Positions 1 through 6,708 of a stretch of DNA of 7,017 nucleotides are shown in pieces. The position numbers and the translations under genes were made by a program. The stretch is from an uncultured Ignavibacteria bacterium (lineage in GTDB: Bacteria; Bacteroidota; Ignavibacteria; Kapaibacteriales; UBA2268), in assembly GCA_903911805.1 (NCBI GenBank), contig CAIWET010000028.1, positions 1 to 7,017 on the forward strand, given 5' to 3'. How positions within the stretch are numbered: the first letter of the stretch is position 1; each line of letters begins with the position of its first letter. Under the pieces are notes generated by a model. It searched no databases. It was not told where the DNA came from and saw nothing but the letters and a program-made list of their open reading frames with translations.

Positions 1-134
1 CATTATTAAATGAAAAACCAAGTAGATTAATCACAGGTATTCTATTTGCTATCATAGGTGGATTTTTAATTTCAATATTTATTATTTTGTCAAATTCATT
101 TGCCGAAAGAAATAGGAAATCATTTCATAGTTAG
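1..134 (+). CDS. 3' end of a membrane protein, probably Wzz/chain-length-determinant-like (5' truncated by window edge)
   Basis: Only the last 43 codons are present, read in the frame starting at base 3 and ending at TAG 132-134. The peptide has a short polar stretch with E-K-P-S-R, then about 21 hydrophobic residues containing a GG pair (GILFAIIGGFLISIFIILS), then a short basic tail (ERNRKSFHS). A proline/basic patch followed by a glycine-containing final membrane helix and a short cytoplasmic tail is the usual ending of Wzz/GNVR polysaccharide co-polymerases, which set O-antigen or capsule chain length in the inner membrane. That assignment is inference from 43 residues, and any protein with a C-terminal membrane anchor is possible. 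The frame is open to the window edge and has clear protein-like composition, so the coding call is firmer than the family call. No convincing terminator follows it. Confidence 0.6.
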   Translation, partial: LLNEKPSRLITGILFAIIGGFLISIFIILSNSFAERNRKSFHS

Positions 135-298
135 TTTTTATGGCAGATAAACGCAGATTTTTAATATCAATACATAAATTAAAATTAGCACTCTTATTGA
201 TTTGATGAATTGAAACACGATTTTTTTATAAAATTACCTTTTCTACTTTAATTTTGATAATATAAATTTTTGTATTTTTAAAATTATGAGGTAATTTT

Positions 299-3112
299 AT
301 GAAAAAATTAAGTTTTTATTTTCTATTTCTTCTTATTGCAAGCACATTTGGATTTGCAAAAAGTGCTTATGGAACAATTGGTTATACATCAGGGTATAAT
401 GTTTGGGACGATTTTGCTTGGCATAATACCGGTATTACAATGGCTTCTACAGCATTTTTGGTAACTGATGTAACCCTTTATTGGTCAACAAGTAACCCTC
501 CAACTGAAGCTTGGTATGTTTATTTTAGTGGTAACTATTTTGTCAATATAATTTCATCTGGAAATGCTGGTCAACAATTTTCAGGAAATTTTGATATTTC
601 AGATTTTTATGTCACTGGAAGTGGTACATATTTGTTTGAAACAAAAAATAATGAAACAGGCTCACAATCCGGCAATAATTTACTTACAATTAGCGATATA
701 TACATTAATGGTTATTATTATGTAACTGCAGATGCACCAACAATATCAGGAAATGGGCAAACAGTCTGTCCAGGAACTACTGCAAACGTATCAGTTAATA
801 ATCCAGATGCAGACGGAGGAGTTTATTGGAGCCACGATGGTTCGAACGCTACCAATAGGAATCTTTTACCTGGTACATATTATGTTCGCAACAATAGTGG
901 ATTATCAGGTTTAGAATCAGGTTGGACAACTGTCTATGTGTATGTTTTTGTTGCACCATCAGTAGATAATGGCAATACAGCTTCATCAACTTGGTGCAAT
1001 GGAAATGCAACTTTAACTGGAAACGTAACAAATACAGGTGGAACAGTTACAAGCTGGTCAAGTGGTTTCAGATATGGAACAGATCCTGCTTTAAATACCT
1101 ATATTGATGTTCCATCAGGTTCAACAGGATATATGAGTCAGGGAATCAGTGGTTTAGTTGGTGGTACAACTATTTATTATAGAACTTATGCTGGAAACTG
1201 CGCTGGATTGACTTTAGGCTCTATTCAATCATTCGTAGCAGTAAATACTCCTGATATGACAGCAACTACACCTGCTTATGTTCATCAATTAGCAGATGCT
1301 GATTATCACGCAACTGATTTTAGATATGTATTATTAGAGGGAAATGTTACTCACATTAGAGGAGAAAATGTAAATGCCAGAGGATTTTATTATTCAATAA
1401 ATTCTGTTAATAATTCACCTAATTTAGGTGGTACTGGAGTTACAACTATTACTCACTCAAATGGCGGAGAATATGCTTATCCTGCTGGTACATTTACAGT
1501 TGATTTAGGAAATGTTCCATCTGCTTTACAGAGAGGTACTTATTATGCCTTTACCTCTTGGGCAACTCATACAAATTGTTATGATCACGGAATTAGCTCA
1601 GTTCAGAATTTTTGGACTTTAGCTGAAGCTACGATGGATACTCCAAATTCAGATACAGAAATCTTACACAATTCTATAAAATATACGGCTTCTTTTGAAA
1701 ATACCGGTGCTTCTACCGTTACTGAATATGGTGTTGTATATGCAAGAAGAGAAAAAATTGATCCATCTCACAATGGAACAGCAGCATATTTCCCAATAAT
1801 TGGTGGCACTGATTGTATTAAAATTTCATTTTGGAATGGAAGCACAGCAAATACAAATGGCTCAACTGAAAAAATCATCGGTGGAGATAATTTTGTTTCC
1901 AGAGATTTTACTGATGCTAATGTAAACAATCCTTTCCTATATTCAAATACTACTTATTATTTAAGACCTTACGTAAAAAATAATGCTGGTACATTCTATG
2001 GCGTTACTCAAACAATTTTAACTGACGATGCACCATCACAAATTGAAGGACAGATTGCATCAATTTCATTGAATAATGAATCTTCAAGTGGGGAATGGTC
2101 AGACAATAATAACTCTAATTCTGATGCAACTCCTTATGGTTCTCCTACAACAAATAGCCCTGATTCACAATTATCAACCAACCTCTCTTATGCTGGTGAT
2201 AGTAATGATTCTTGGAGATCTTGGGTATTTGATGGAAATGATTACTTTACATTGCCATATAACTCAAATTCAGGTAGATTAAATAATAATAGTGCAAAAG
2301 CATTATTCATATATTTCAGAACTCAAGGAACCCCAATATCGAATAGACAAGTATTATTAGAATTAGGTGGTTCAACATCAGGATTGAATTCATATATTTA
2401 TGATAATAAATTATGGGTGGGAATATGGAATTCAAGTCAAAGAAGGTATTTTTCGAAAGCAATATCTACTAATACCAACTATTTATTAAATATCGAATTT
2501 AATGGAACAAAAGTGAGAACTGCTATCAATGGTGAATGCTCAAGTTCAATGTTATTTAGTGGTTTTGCTTCAAATTCTAACTTGAATGGTATTGGTGCAT
2601 CTTCAAATGGTACAAGATATATGGATTTAACTAGAGGAAGCGGAGCTTACGATTATTATACAGGAAAAATTGCAGACGTATTGATGTATAACGATTGTAG
2701 TCAGTCGTTAAGAACAACAGTTATGAATTATTTTGACCAGAAATATGGCAATACATTTAGAAATAATTATACTGCATATTTTGGAAAAGCAGCTGCAGAA
2801 GCTGGATGGGATGAATACGATTTAGAAGTAAGCCCATTTGATAATAATGACAATACTTCCAATAATAACTTTGAAGTTTATAAATCTCAAAAAGAATTAA
2901 TGATTAATTTAAATCTTGATGAATCTGAACAAATTGAGTTAGCAATATTTGATTTGAACGGTATCAAAGTTGGCACAATCTCAAATAATGAACTCAAAAA
3001 AGGGATTAATAATTTCACTTACTCCACTGAGAACTTAATTTCTGGAGTTTATATCGTAAGAGCAATAGGATTAAATGTGAATCATTCAGTAAAAGTAAAT
3101 CTCTTGAAGTAA
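299..3112 (+). CDS. Secreted multidomain surface protein: Ig/Fn3-like repeats, LamG-like domain, T9SS type A sorting domain
   Basis: The product is 937 residues. ATG 299 is chosen because GAGG (288-291) sits 7 nt upstream and the protein begins with a classical signal peptide (MKK, hydrophobic core about 5-19, small residues near 20-25). Residues about 25-145 are a beta-rich domain I do not recognise. Residues about 146-220 resemble the Ig-like modules common in T9SS proteins (APTISGNGQTVCPGTT at the start, PGTYYVR near 191-197). Three fibronectin-III/Ig-like segments follow at about 220-315, 318-443 and 447-575, with endings such as TTIYYRTYAGNC and TTYYLRPYVKNNAG. Residues about 640-820 look like a LamG/concanavalin-type sandwich (WVFDGNDYFTLP; closing GKIADVLMYN...NYFDQKYG). 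Residues about 858-937 are a type A sorting domain with FDLNGIKV and SGVYIVRA near the end. Known for the family: such proteins cross the outer membrane by T9SS and are released or anchored at the surface. No catalytic motif is visible; an adhesin or glycan-binding role is inference. It is probably monocistronic, with a strong terminator downstream. Confidence 0.9.
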   Translation: MKKLSFYFLFLLIASTFGFAKSAYGTIGYTSGYNVWDDFAWHNTGITMASTAFLVTDVTLYWSTSNPPTEAWYVYFSGNYFVNIISSGNAGQQFSGNFDISDFYVTGSGTYLFETKNNETGSQSGNNLLTISDIYINGYYYVTADAPTISGNGQTVCPGTTANVSVNNPDADGGVYWSHDGSNATNRNLLPGTYYVRNNSGLSGLESGWTTVYVYVFVAPSVDNGNTASSTWCNGNATLTGNVTNTGGTVTSWSSGFRYGTDPALNTYIDVPSGSTGYMSQGISGLVGGTTIYYRTYAGNCAGLTLGSIQSFVAVNTPDMTATTPAYVHQLADADYHATDFRYVLLEGNVTHIRGENVNARGFYYSINSVNNSPNLGGTGVTTITHSNGGEYAYPAGTFTVDLGNVPSALQRGTYYAFTSWATHTNCYDHGISSVQNFWTLAEATMDTPNSDTEILHNSIKYTASFENTGASTVTEYGVVYARREKIDPSHNGTAAYFPIIGGTDCIKISFWNGSTANTNGSTEKIIGGDNFVSRDFTDANVNNPFLYSNTTYYLRPYVKNNAGTFYGVTQTILTDDAPSQIEGQIASISLNNESSSGEWSDNNNSNSDATPYGSPTTNSPDSQLSTNLSYAGDSNDSWRSWVFDGNDYFTLPYNSNSGRLNNNSAKALFIYFRTQGTPISNRQVLLELGGSTSGLNSYIYDNKLWVGIWNSSQRRYFSKAISTNTNYLLNIEFNGTKVRTAINGECSSSMLFSGFASNSNLNGIGASSNGTRYMDLTRGSGAYDYYTGKIADVLMYNDCSQSLRTTVMNYFDQKYGNTFRNNYTAYFGKAAAEAGWDEYDLEVSPFDNNDNTSNNNFEVYKSQKELMINLNLDESEQIELAIFDLNGIKVGTISNNELKKGINNFTYSTENLISGVYIVRAIGLNVNHSVKVNLLK

Positions 3113-3148
3113 ACCTCGTAATTTTTTAATTACTTTTATTGAATTGTT

Positions 3149-3186
3149 AATGGATTGCCCACTGAAAAGGGCAATCCATTTTTTTT
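3149..3186 (+). terminator. Strong intrinsic terminator after the T9SS surface protein gene
   Basis: A perfect 12-bp stem, AATGGATTGCCC (3149-3160) with GGGCAATCCATT (3169-3180), encloses the 8-nt loop ACTGAAAA and runs into eight T residues (3179-3186). It starts 36 nt after the stop codon of the upstream gene, so that transcript should end here. It also separates this gene from the next one. Confidence 0.93.
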
Positions 3187-3213
3187 ATATAAATAGAAAA
3201 AAATCCAATAAAT

Positions 3214-3219
3214 TATAAT
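3214..3219 (+). promoter_or_regulatory. Possible -10 element (TATAAT) for the downstream gene
   Basis: A perfect TATAAT lies 40 nt before ATG 3259 and just after the intrinsic terminator, where a promoter is needed. No recognisable -35 hexamer lies 16-18 nt upstream. The region is so AT-rich that the match could be chance, so this is a weak call. Confidence 0.3.
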
Positions 3220-3258
3220 CTAATACGAATAATTAGTTATTATTTATAAGGAGGTATT

Positions 3259-4296
3259 ATGAAACTATTTATAACAACATTTTTAATTTTACTTAGCTCT
3301 ATTGCAATTAATTGTAAAACTGATGTAAAGCAACAGCTAAAAGCAAATTATTTCAAATCAGATAAATTAGGTATGACTCTTAAAAAAGGAATAATGTATA
3401 AAATTGTGAGAGATATTTATGGTATTCAAAAACCTGAAGATTTAAAAACTTATAAAGTTAATATTGAAGCAATTGCGAATGCTGATATATTGTCAGAAGA
3501 GAAATTTCTTCAAATAACTTACACATTTTATAATGATTTTCTGAAATTATTTAATAATCAAAAAATGTCAGCATTCCAAAACGCTGAAACACAGGAAAAA
3601 TATATTCATCAAGAAGATGCTGAGTCATTTTCCGATGCTGATGCTACATATAAGGCAGAGTTTAATAATTTAGGATTTAAAATTTCATTAACCTCTGAAA
3701 AATTTCAACATAATGAAAGCATAGAATATTCTTGGGAAGATTATTTTAATAAAGAGGATATTGAAAATAATAGATTGAAAAAAGCGAAAGAAGAGTTAAG
3801 TAAAAATATTAACTTTTTTAAGAATTTAAATGAATGGACAGAAATTAAAAATGATGCAAATAAATTTAAAATTACTATTCCCAAAAATTGGTTTAATGAC
3901 CGTCAGTTCGATGGGAATGAAGACTATATAGTTAAGCAGACCTATCCTGATGCAATTGTTGATAGTGTTGGATTTGGTGTGAATTTTGACAAAATTAATT
4001 TAATTGGTGTGGCATTATATGTTCAATCAATACCTTTAATGGAAAATGAGACTTTTGAAGAACATCTTCTCAATCATTATAATTCTCCACAAAAAGAAGA
4101 ATTATTAATAGATAATATTAAAATAAGTGCTTTGGAATATAATGAAAGTTCTGGTTTTAAGGCAACATATTTTTATTATGCACTAAAAGGCAAAAATAAT
4201 AATTTAATATTAATTGTATATAATGGTTATGGTGATTTCTATGATTTACATAAGTCAATTTCAAGAAAAGTTATAAATAGTTTGAAAAATTTATAA
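3259..4296 (+). CDS. Exported protein of unknown function, possibly PsbP/DcrB-like in its C-terminal half
   Basis: The product is 345 residues. ATG 3259 is fixed by a full AAGGAGG (3248-3254) 4 nt upstream and by the signal peptide that starts there (MKLFITTFLILLSSIAINCKTD). C19 could be a lipidated cysteine, but Asn at -1 is a poor lipobox, so lipoprotein status is uncertain. Residues about 25-190 are charged and mostly helical-looking, with an acidic stretch near 108-130 and a Lys/Glu/Asn-rich helix near 165-190. Residues about 193-345 carry a pattern seen in small PsbP/DcrB-like domains: KFKITIPKNWF (202-212), alternating strands, ALEYNESSGFKATYFYYAL (291-309), a strand LILIVYNG, then a final helix ending INSLKNL. 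That fold suggestion is tentative. No active-site motif is visible and I do not recognise the family. It has its own ribosome site and follows a terminator, so it is probably its own unit. No clear terminator follows it before the riboswitch. Confidence 0.85.
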   Translation: MKLFITTFLILLSSIAINCKTDVKQQLKANYFKSDKLGMTLKKGIMYKIVRDIYGIQKPEDLKTYKVNIEAIANADILSEEKFLQITYTFYNDFLKLFNNQKMSAFQNAETQEKYIHQEDAESFSDADATYKAEFNNLGFKISLTSEKFQHNESIEYSWEDYFNKEDIENNRLKKAKEELSKNINFFKNLNEWTEIKNDANKFKITIPKNWFNDRQFDGNEDYIVKQTYPDAIVDSVGFGVNFDKINLIGVALYVQSIPLMENETFEEHLLNHYNSPQKEELLIDNIKISALEYNESSGFKATYFYYALKGKNNNLILIVYNGYGDFYDLHKSISRKVINSLKNL

Positions 4297-4364
4297 TAGA
4301 AAATTCAATATTAAATGAAATATATTCATCCGAATTTCGTTATTTGCACGTAATTATTTTTAAA

Positions 4365-4494
4365 TGTAGCCGAGATTTGTGCTTGTTGCACCAATGCGGG
4401 GGACCCAAATAAAATGGGGCTAATTCTTTGATAAAAAGATAGGACACTTCCAAGTCCGAGCCCGTCAGCTAACCTCGTAGGCATTAATGGAAGA
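4365..4494 (+). promoter_or_regulatory. c-di-AMP riboswitch aptamer (ydaO/yuaA type)
   Basis: The conserved core of this RNA class is easily read: GCGGGGGACCCA (4396-4407), ATGGGGCTAATT (4414-4425), and the long invariant 3' block from CCGAGCCCG (4456-4464) through CAGCTAACCTCGTAGGC (4466-4482) to ATGGAAGAG (4487-4495). Helices fit the known fold: GTGC 4379-4382 with GCAC 4388-4391; CCCA 4404-4407 with TGGG 4415-4418; TCTTT 4425-4429 with AAAGA 4435-4439; GGAC 4442-4445 with GTCC 4454-4457. The loop of the last hairpin, CTTCC 4447-4451, is exactly complementary to tail GGAAG 4489-4493, as in the aptamer's characteristic pseudoknot. The closing P1 helix is weak (GCC 4369-4371 with GGC 4480-4482, then mismatches). 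Known for the class: it binds two c-di-AMP molecules and usually turns expression off. It precedes a KimA-type transporter, the class's namesake target. The exact ends are approximate. Confidence 0.95.
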
Positions 4495-4572
4495 GCATTT
4501 TTAACGGCAGATTGAACCCGAAACATTCAACCCAAACCGCTAAAATGCCCTTTAGATTTTAAGGAGGACTTT
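4495..4572 (+). promoter_or_regulatory. Riboswitch expression platform and ribosome binding site
   Basis: This stretch joins the aptamer to the transporter start. It contains a full AAGGAGG (4561-4567) 5 nt before ATG 4573. No GC-rich hairpin with a T-run is visible, so transcription termination is unlikely and translational control is inferred. GCATTTT (4495-4501) can pair with AAAATGC (4542-4548), or its first six bases can pair with AAATGT (4362-4367) just 5' of the aptamer, including one U-G pair; the two are mutually exclusive. CCTT (4549-4552) can pair with AAGG of the ribosome site (4561-4564) across an 8-nt loop. An imperfect tandem 14-mer (4511-4524, 4525-4538; 11 of 14 identical) sits in the middle. 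Confidence 0.6.
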
Positions 4573-6558
4573 ATGTCTCAGGATCATCCTGTAGAAGAGC
4601 TTTCAACTTTAAAGAAAGTTCAACGTGCAATTTTTGGTAATCCAAAAAACATCAACGACCCAGGTATTTTTCATAAACTTGCATTAATTCCTTTGCTCGC
4701 CTGGGTGGGTCTCGGAGCTGATGGTATTTCTTCCTCGGCTTATGGACCCGAAGAAGCTTTCAGAACTTTAGGACAACATTCTTATCTCGCATTTTTTCTA
4801 GCAATAGCTTCTGCCCTTACAGTTATCATTATTTCATTAGCTTATTCTAAAATCATCGAACATTTTCCAAATGGTGGTGGTGGTTATATAGTTGCAACTC
4901 ATTTGATTGGAGAACGAGCAGGTGTAGTTTCTGGATCTGCTTTGATGATTGATTACATCTTAACAATTGCAGTATCTGTTGTTAGTAGTGTTGATGCACT
5001 TTTCAGTTATTTACCTGTTAGTTTTCATCAACATAAAGTTCTCACTGCTTCTATACTAATAGTATTTTTAATGATTTTGAATGTTCGAGGTCTAAAGGAA
5101 TCGATAAAAGTGCTTGCACCTATATTTCTAATATTTATCCTAACTCATATTGTTTTATTGGGTTATGGGATAATAAGCAATTTATCTCACGTTGGCGAAG
5201 TTGTAACTCATACATCCACTCAAATGTCTAAAGATATGACAGATATTGGATTTTTTGGGTTATTATTTATATTTATTAGAGCTTATTCCTTCGGTGGTGG
5301 TACTTACACCGGTATCGAGGCAGTTTCTAACGGACTACAGGTTATGAAAGAGCCAAAGGTTGCAAACGGCAAAAGAACGATGGTTTATATGGCTATTTCA
5401 TTGGCTATTGCTGGTGGCGGTTTGTTAGTGTGTTATTTATTGGTAAATATACAGTTTGTAGAAGGTAAAACTCTAAACTCAGTTCTAGCCGATACTCTTT
5501 ATGGAAATTCAAAATTTGGATCAATTTTGGCATTAATTACAATTGTTTCCGAAGGTGCGATTCTTTTAGTAGCCGCCCAAACAGGTTTTATCGATGCTCC
5601 AAGAGTTATGGCGAATATGGCAATTGATTCTTGGTTACCAAGAAGATTTGCTGCTATTTCTGAGAGATTAACAATGAAAAATGGCATTTTGATAATTGGG
5701 ATTGCTGCTATTTTATTACTTGTTTATACAAATGGTTCAATTTCAGCATTGGTGGTTATGTATTCAATCAATGTATTCTTGACATTCACTTTGTCGATTT
5801 TTGGTATGACAAAATTCTTTTGGCAACGCAGAAAAACAGACATACATTGGAAAAAAAGCATCTCAGTTCAATTATTAGGATTAGCACTTTCTGTTACTAT
5901 ATTGAGTATAACAGTATTTGAAAAATTCACTGAAGGTGGATGGTTGACTTTAGTAATTACACTTTCCTTGGTTTTATTAGCATATTCAATTAAAAAACAT
6001 TATAAAAATGTAAATAAAGATATTAGTTCTCTTGAAGAAAACCTACCAGATATATTCCCAACAAATGAAAATATACCTTTAAAACCACTTAATAAGAATG
6101 ATATGACTGCAATTCAATTAGTCGGCTCATATAGTGGATTTGGAATACATACGTTTTTATCAGCAATTAAATCATTCCCAAATAATTATAAAAATTTCGT
6201 ATTTGTGTCAGTAGCAATTGTTGACCAGGGATTATTCAAAGGACATGAATCGGTAGAAGGACTTAAGGAAACGGTCCAAGCAAACTTAGATAAATATGTA
6301 CAAATGGCATTGAGCTTAGGATTTAATGCAGAATCAAGAATGGAAACAGGTACAGACTTGGTTGAAGCTGCAACAAATCTTTGTATTGATATTCATAAAG
6401 AATATCCAAAATCAACAGTATTCACAGGTAAATTAGCCTTCAGGGAAGAAAAATTCTATCATAAACTATTGCACAATGAATCATCATACTCAATTCAGAG
6501 AAGATTACAATGGCAAGGGATTACAAATGTGATTTTACCAATTAGAATTATTGGGTAA
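4573..6558 (+). CDS. kimA: KimA-type APC-superfamily potassium transporter
   Basis: The product is 661 residues; Bacillus subtilis KimA (formerly YdaO) is about 607. ATG 4573 follows AAGGAGG by 5 nt. About 12 membrane segments are visible (near 34-57, 70-92, 116-146, 155-172, 178-203, 226-250, 268-292, 314-342, 370-387, 390-413, 430-449, 455-472), then a soluble domain at about 510-661 like the USP-like cytosolic domain of KimA. Compared from memory with KimA, D50 and Y57 (GADGISSSAYG) match D36/Y43; D127, Y128, T131 and S135 (DYILTIAVS) match D117/Y118/T121/S125. These are residues reported around the K+ site and proton path. NGGGGYIV, ILNVRGL, YTGIEAVSN, AAQTGF and the C-terminal LLHNESSYSIQRRL also match the family. 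Role: proton-coupled high-affinity K+ uptake at the inner membrane. The upstream c-di-AMP riboswitch independently supports K+ over amino acids. The symbol is a family-level assignment; substrate is untested. Confidence 0.88.
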   Translation: MSQDHPVEELSTLKKVQRAIFGNPKNINDPGIFHKLALIPLLAWVGLGADGISSSAYGPEEAFRTLGQHSYLAFFLAIASALTVIIISLAYSKIIEHFPNGGGGYIVATHLIGERAGVVSGSALMIDYILTIAVSVVSSVDALFSYLPVSFHQHKVLTASILIVFLMILNVRGLKESIKVLAPIFLIFILTHIVLLGYGIISNLSHVGEVVTHTSTQMSKDMTDIGFFGLLFIFIRAYSFGGGTYTGIEAVSNGLQVMKEPKVANGKRTMVYMAISLAIAGGGLLVCYLLVNIQFVEGKTLNSVLADTLYGNSKFGSILALITIVSEGAILLVAAQTGFIDAPRVMANMAIDSWLPRRFAAISERLTMKNGILIIGIAAILLLVYTNGSISALVVMYSINVFLTFTLSIFGMTKFFWQRRKTDIHWKKSISVQLLGLALSVTILSITVFEKFTEGGWLTLVITLSLVLLAYSIKKHYKNVNKDISSLEENLPDIFPTNENIPLKPLNKNDMTAIQLVGSYSGFGIHTFLSAIKSFPNNYKNFVFVSVAIVDQGLFKGHESVEGLKETVQANLDKYVQMALSLGFNAESRMETGTDLVEAATNLCIDIHKEYPKSTVFTGKLAFREEKFYHKLLHNESSYSIQRRLQWQGITNVILPIRIIG

Positions 6559-6588
6559 AAATTGATGTGCATCTTATTTTTATATTCA

Positions 6589-6618
6589 AGATGTAATTCC
6601 GCACTTGATGCGGCATCT
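6589..6618. repeat. Bulged palindromic hairpin, likely dispersed intergenic repeat
   Basis: AGATG (6589-6593) and CCGCA (6599-6603) pair with TGCGG (6609-6613) and CATCT (6614-6618), giving a 10-bp stem with a 5-nt bulge (TAATT) and loop CTTGA. A competing stem, CATCTT 6570-6575 with AAGATG 6588-6593, overlaps its left arm. Elements with a CCGCACTTGATGCGG core resemble short palindromic repeats that I recall scattered in intergenic regions of Bacteroidota-group genomes; copy number cannot be seen here. No T-run follows, so it is not a typical terminator. Confidence 0.55.
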
Positions 6619-6635
6619 AAGTTTTAAAATAGTCG

Positions 6636-6694
6636 TCTTTCGCAGCGCCCTTCCTTAAATCCTTCTCCAAAGGAATGGGACTTAAAGCGAAAGA
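6636..6694. repeat. 59-bp element with 8-bp perfect terminal inverted repeats and nested stems
   Basis: TCTTTCGC (6636-6643) and GCGAAAGA (6687-6694) are perfect inverted repeats flanking 43 bp. Inside, TCCTT (6660-6664) pairs with AAGGA (6670-6674); alternatively CCCTTCC (6648-6654) pairs with GGAATGGG (6672-6679) with one bulged T. The interior resembles the CCTTCTCCAAAGGA-type repeats I recall between genes in this phylum group. There is no coding capacity. It could be a small non-autonomous repeat or a folded RNA; mobility is not shown. Confidence 0.5.
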
Positions 6695-6708
6695 AATATC
6701 ATTTGTAG

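Noticed and set aside
241..298. Promoter of the surface protein gene (TATAAA at 261-266)
   Set aside because: There is no matching -35 or Bacteroidota-type upstream element at proper spacing, and similar AT-rich hexamers occur throughout the region.
732..1031. Two overlapping 60-codon frames (732-914 plus strand, 849-1031 minus strand) inside the surface protein gene
   Set aside because: Both lie wholly within the T9SS protein gene, have no ribosome site and encode low-complexity peptides typical of frame shadows.
2076..2282. 68-codon plus-strand frame inside the surface protein gene
   Set aside because: It is an out-of-frame shadow over an Asn/Ser-rich coding region, with no ribosome site and a repetitive Leu/Gln/Met peptide.
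3259..3321. Confident lipoprotein call for the 345-residue protein
   Set aside because: C19 is present after a hydrophobic stretch, but Asn at -1 does not fit the lipobox, so only a generic export signal is claimed.
4326..4526. 66-codon open frame on the minus strand across the riboswitch
   Set aside because: It is antisense to a strongly conserved structured RNA, whose base composition keeps the frame open by chance. It has no ribosome site and no protein-like family pattern.
4494..4572. Intrinsic terminator as the riboswitch output
   Set aside because: The five T residues at 4498-4502 are preceded only by a weak 4-bp AATG/CATT stem, and no stable hairpin plus T-run exists before the start codon.
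5499..5687. 62-codon minus-strand frame inside the transporter gene
   Set aside because: It is antisense to a conserved membrane segment of the transporter, without its own start signals.
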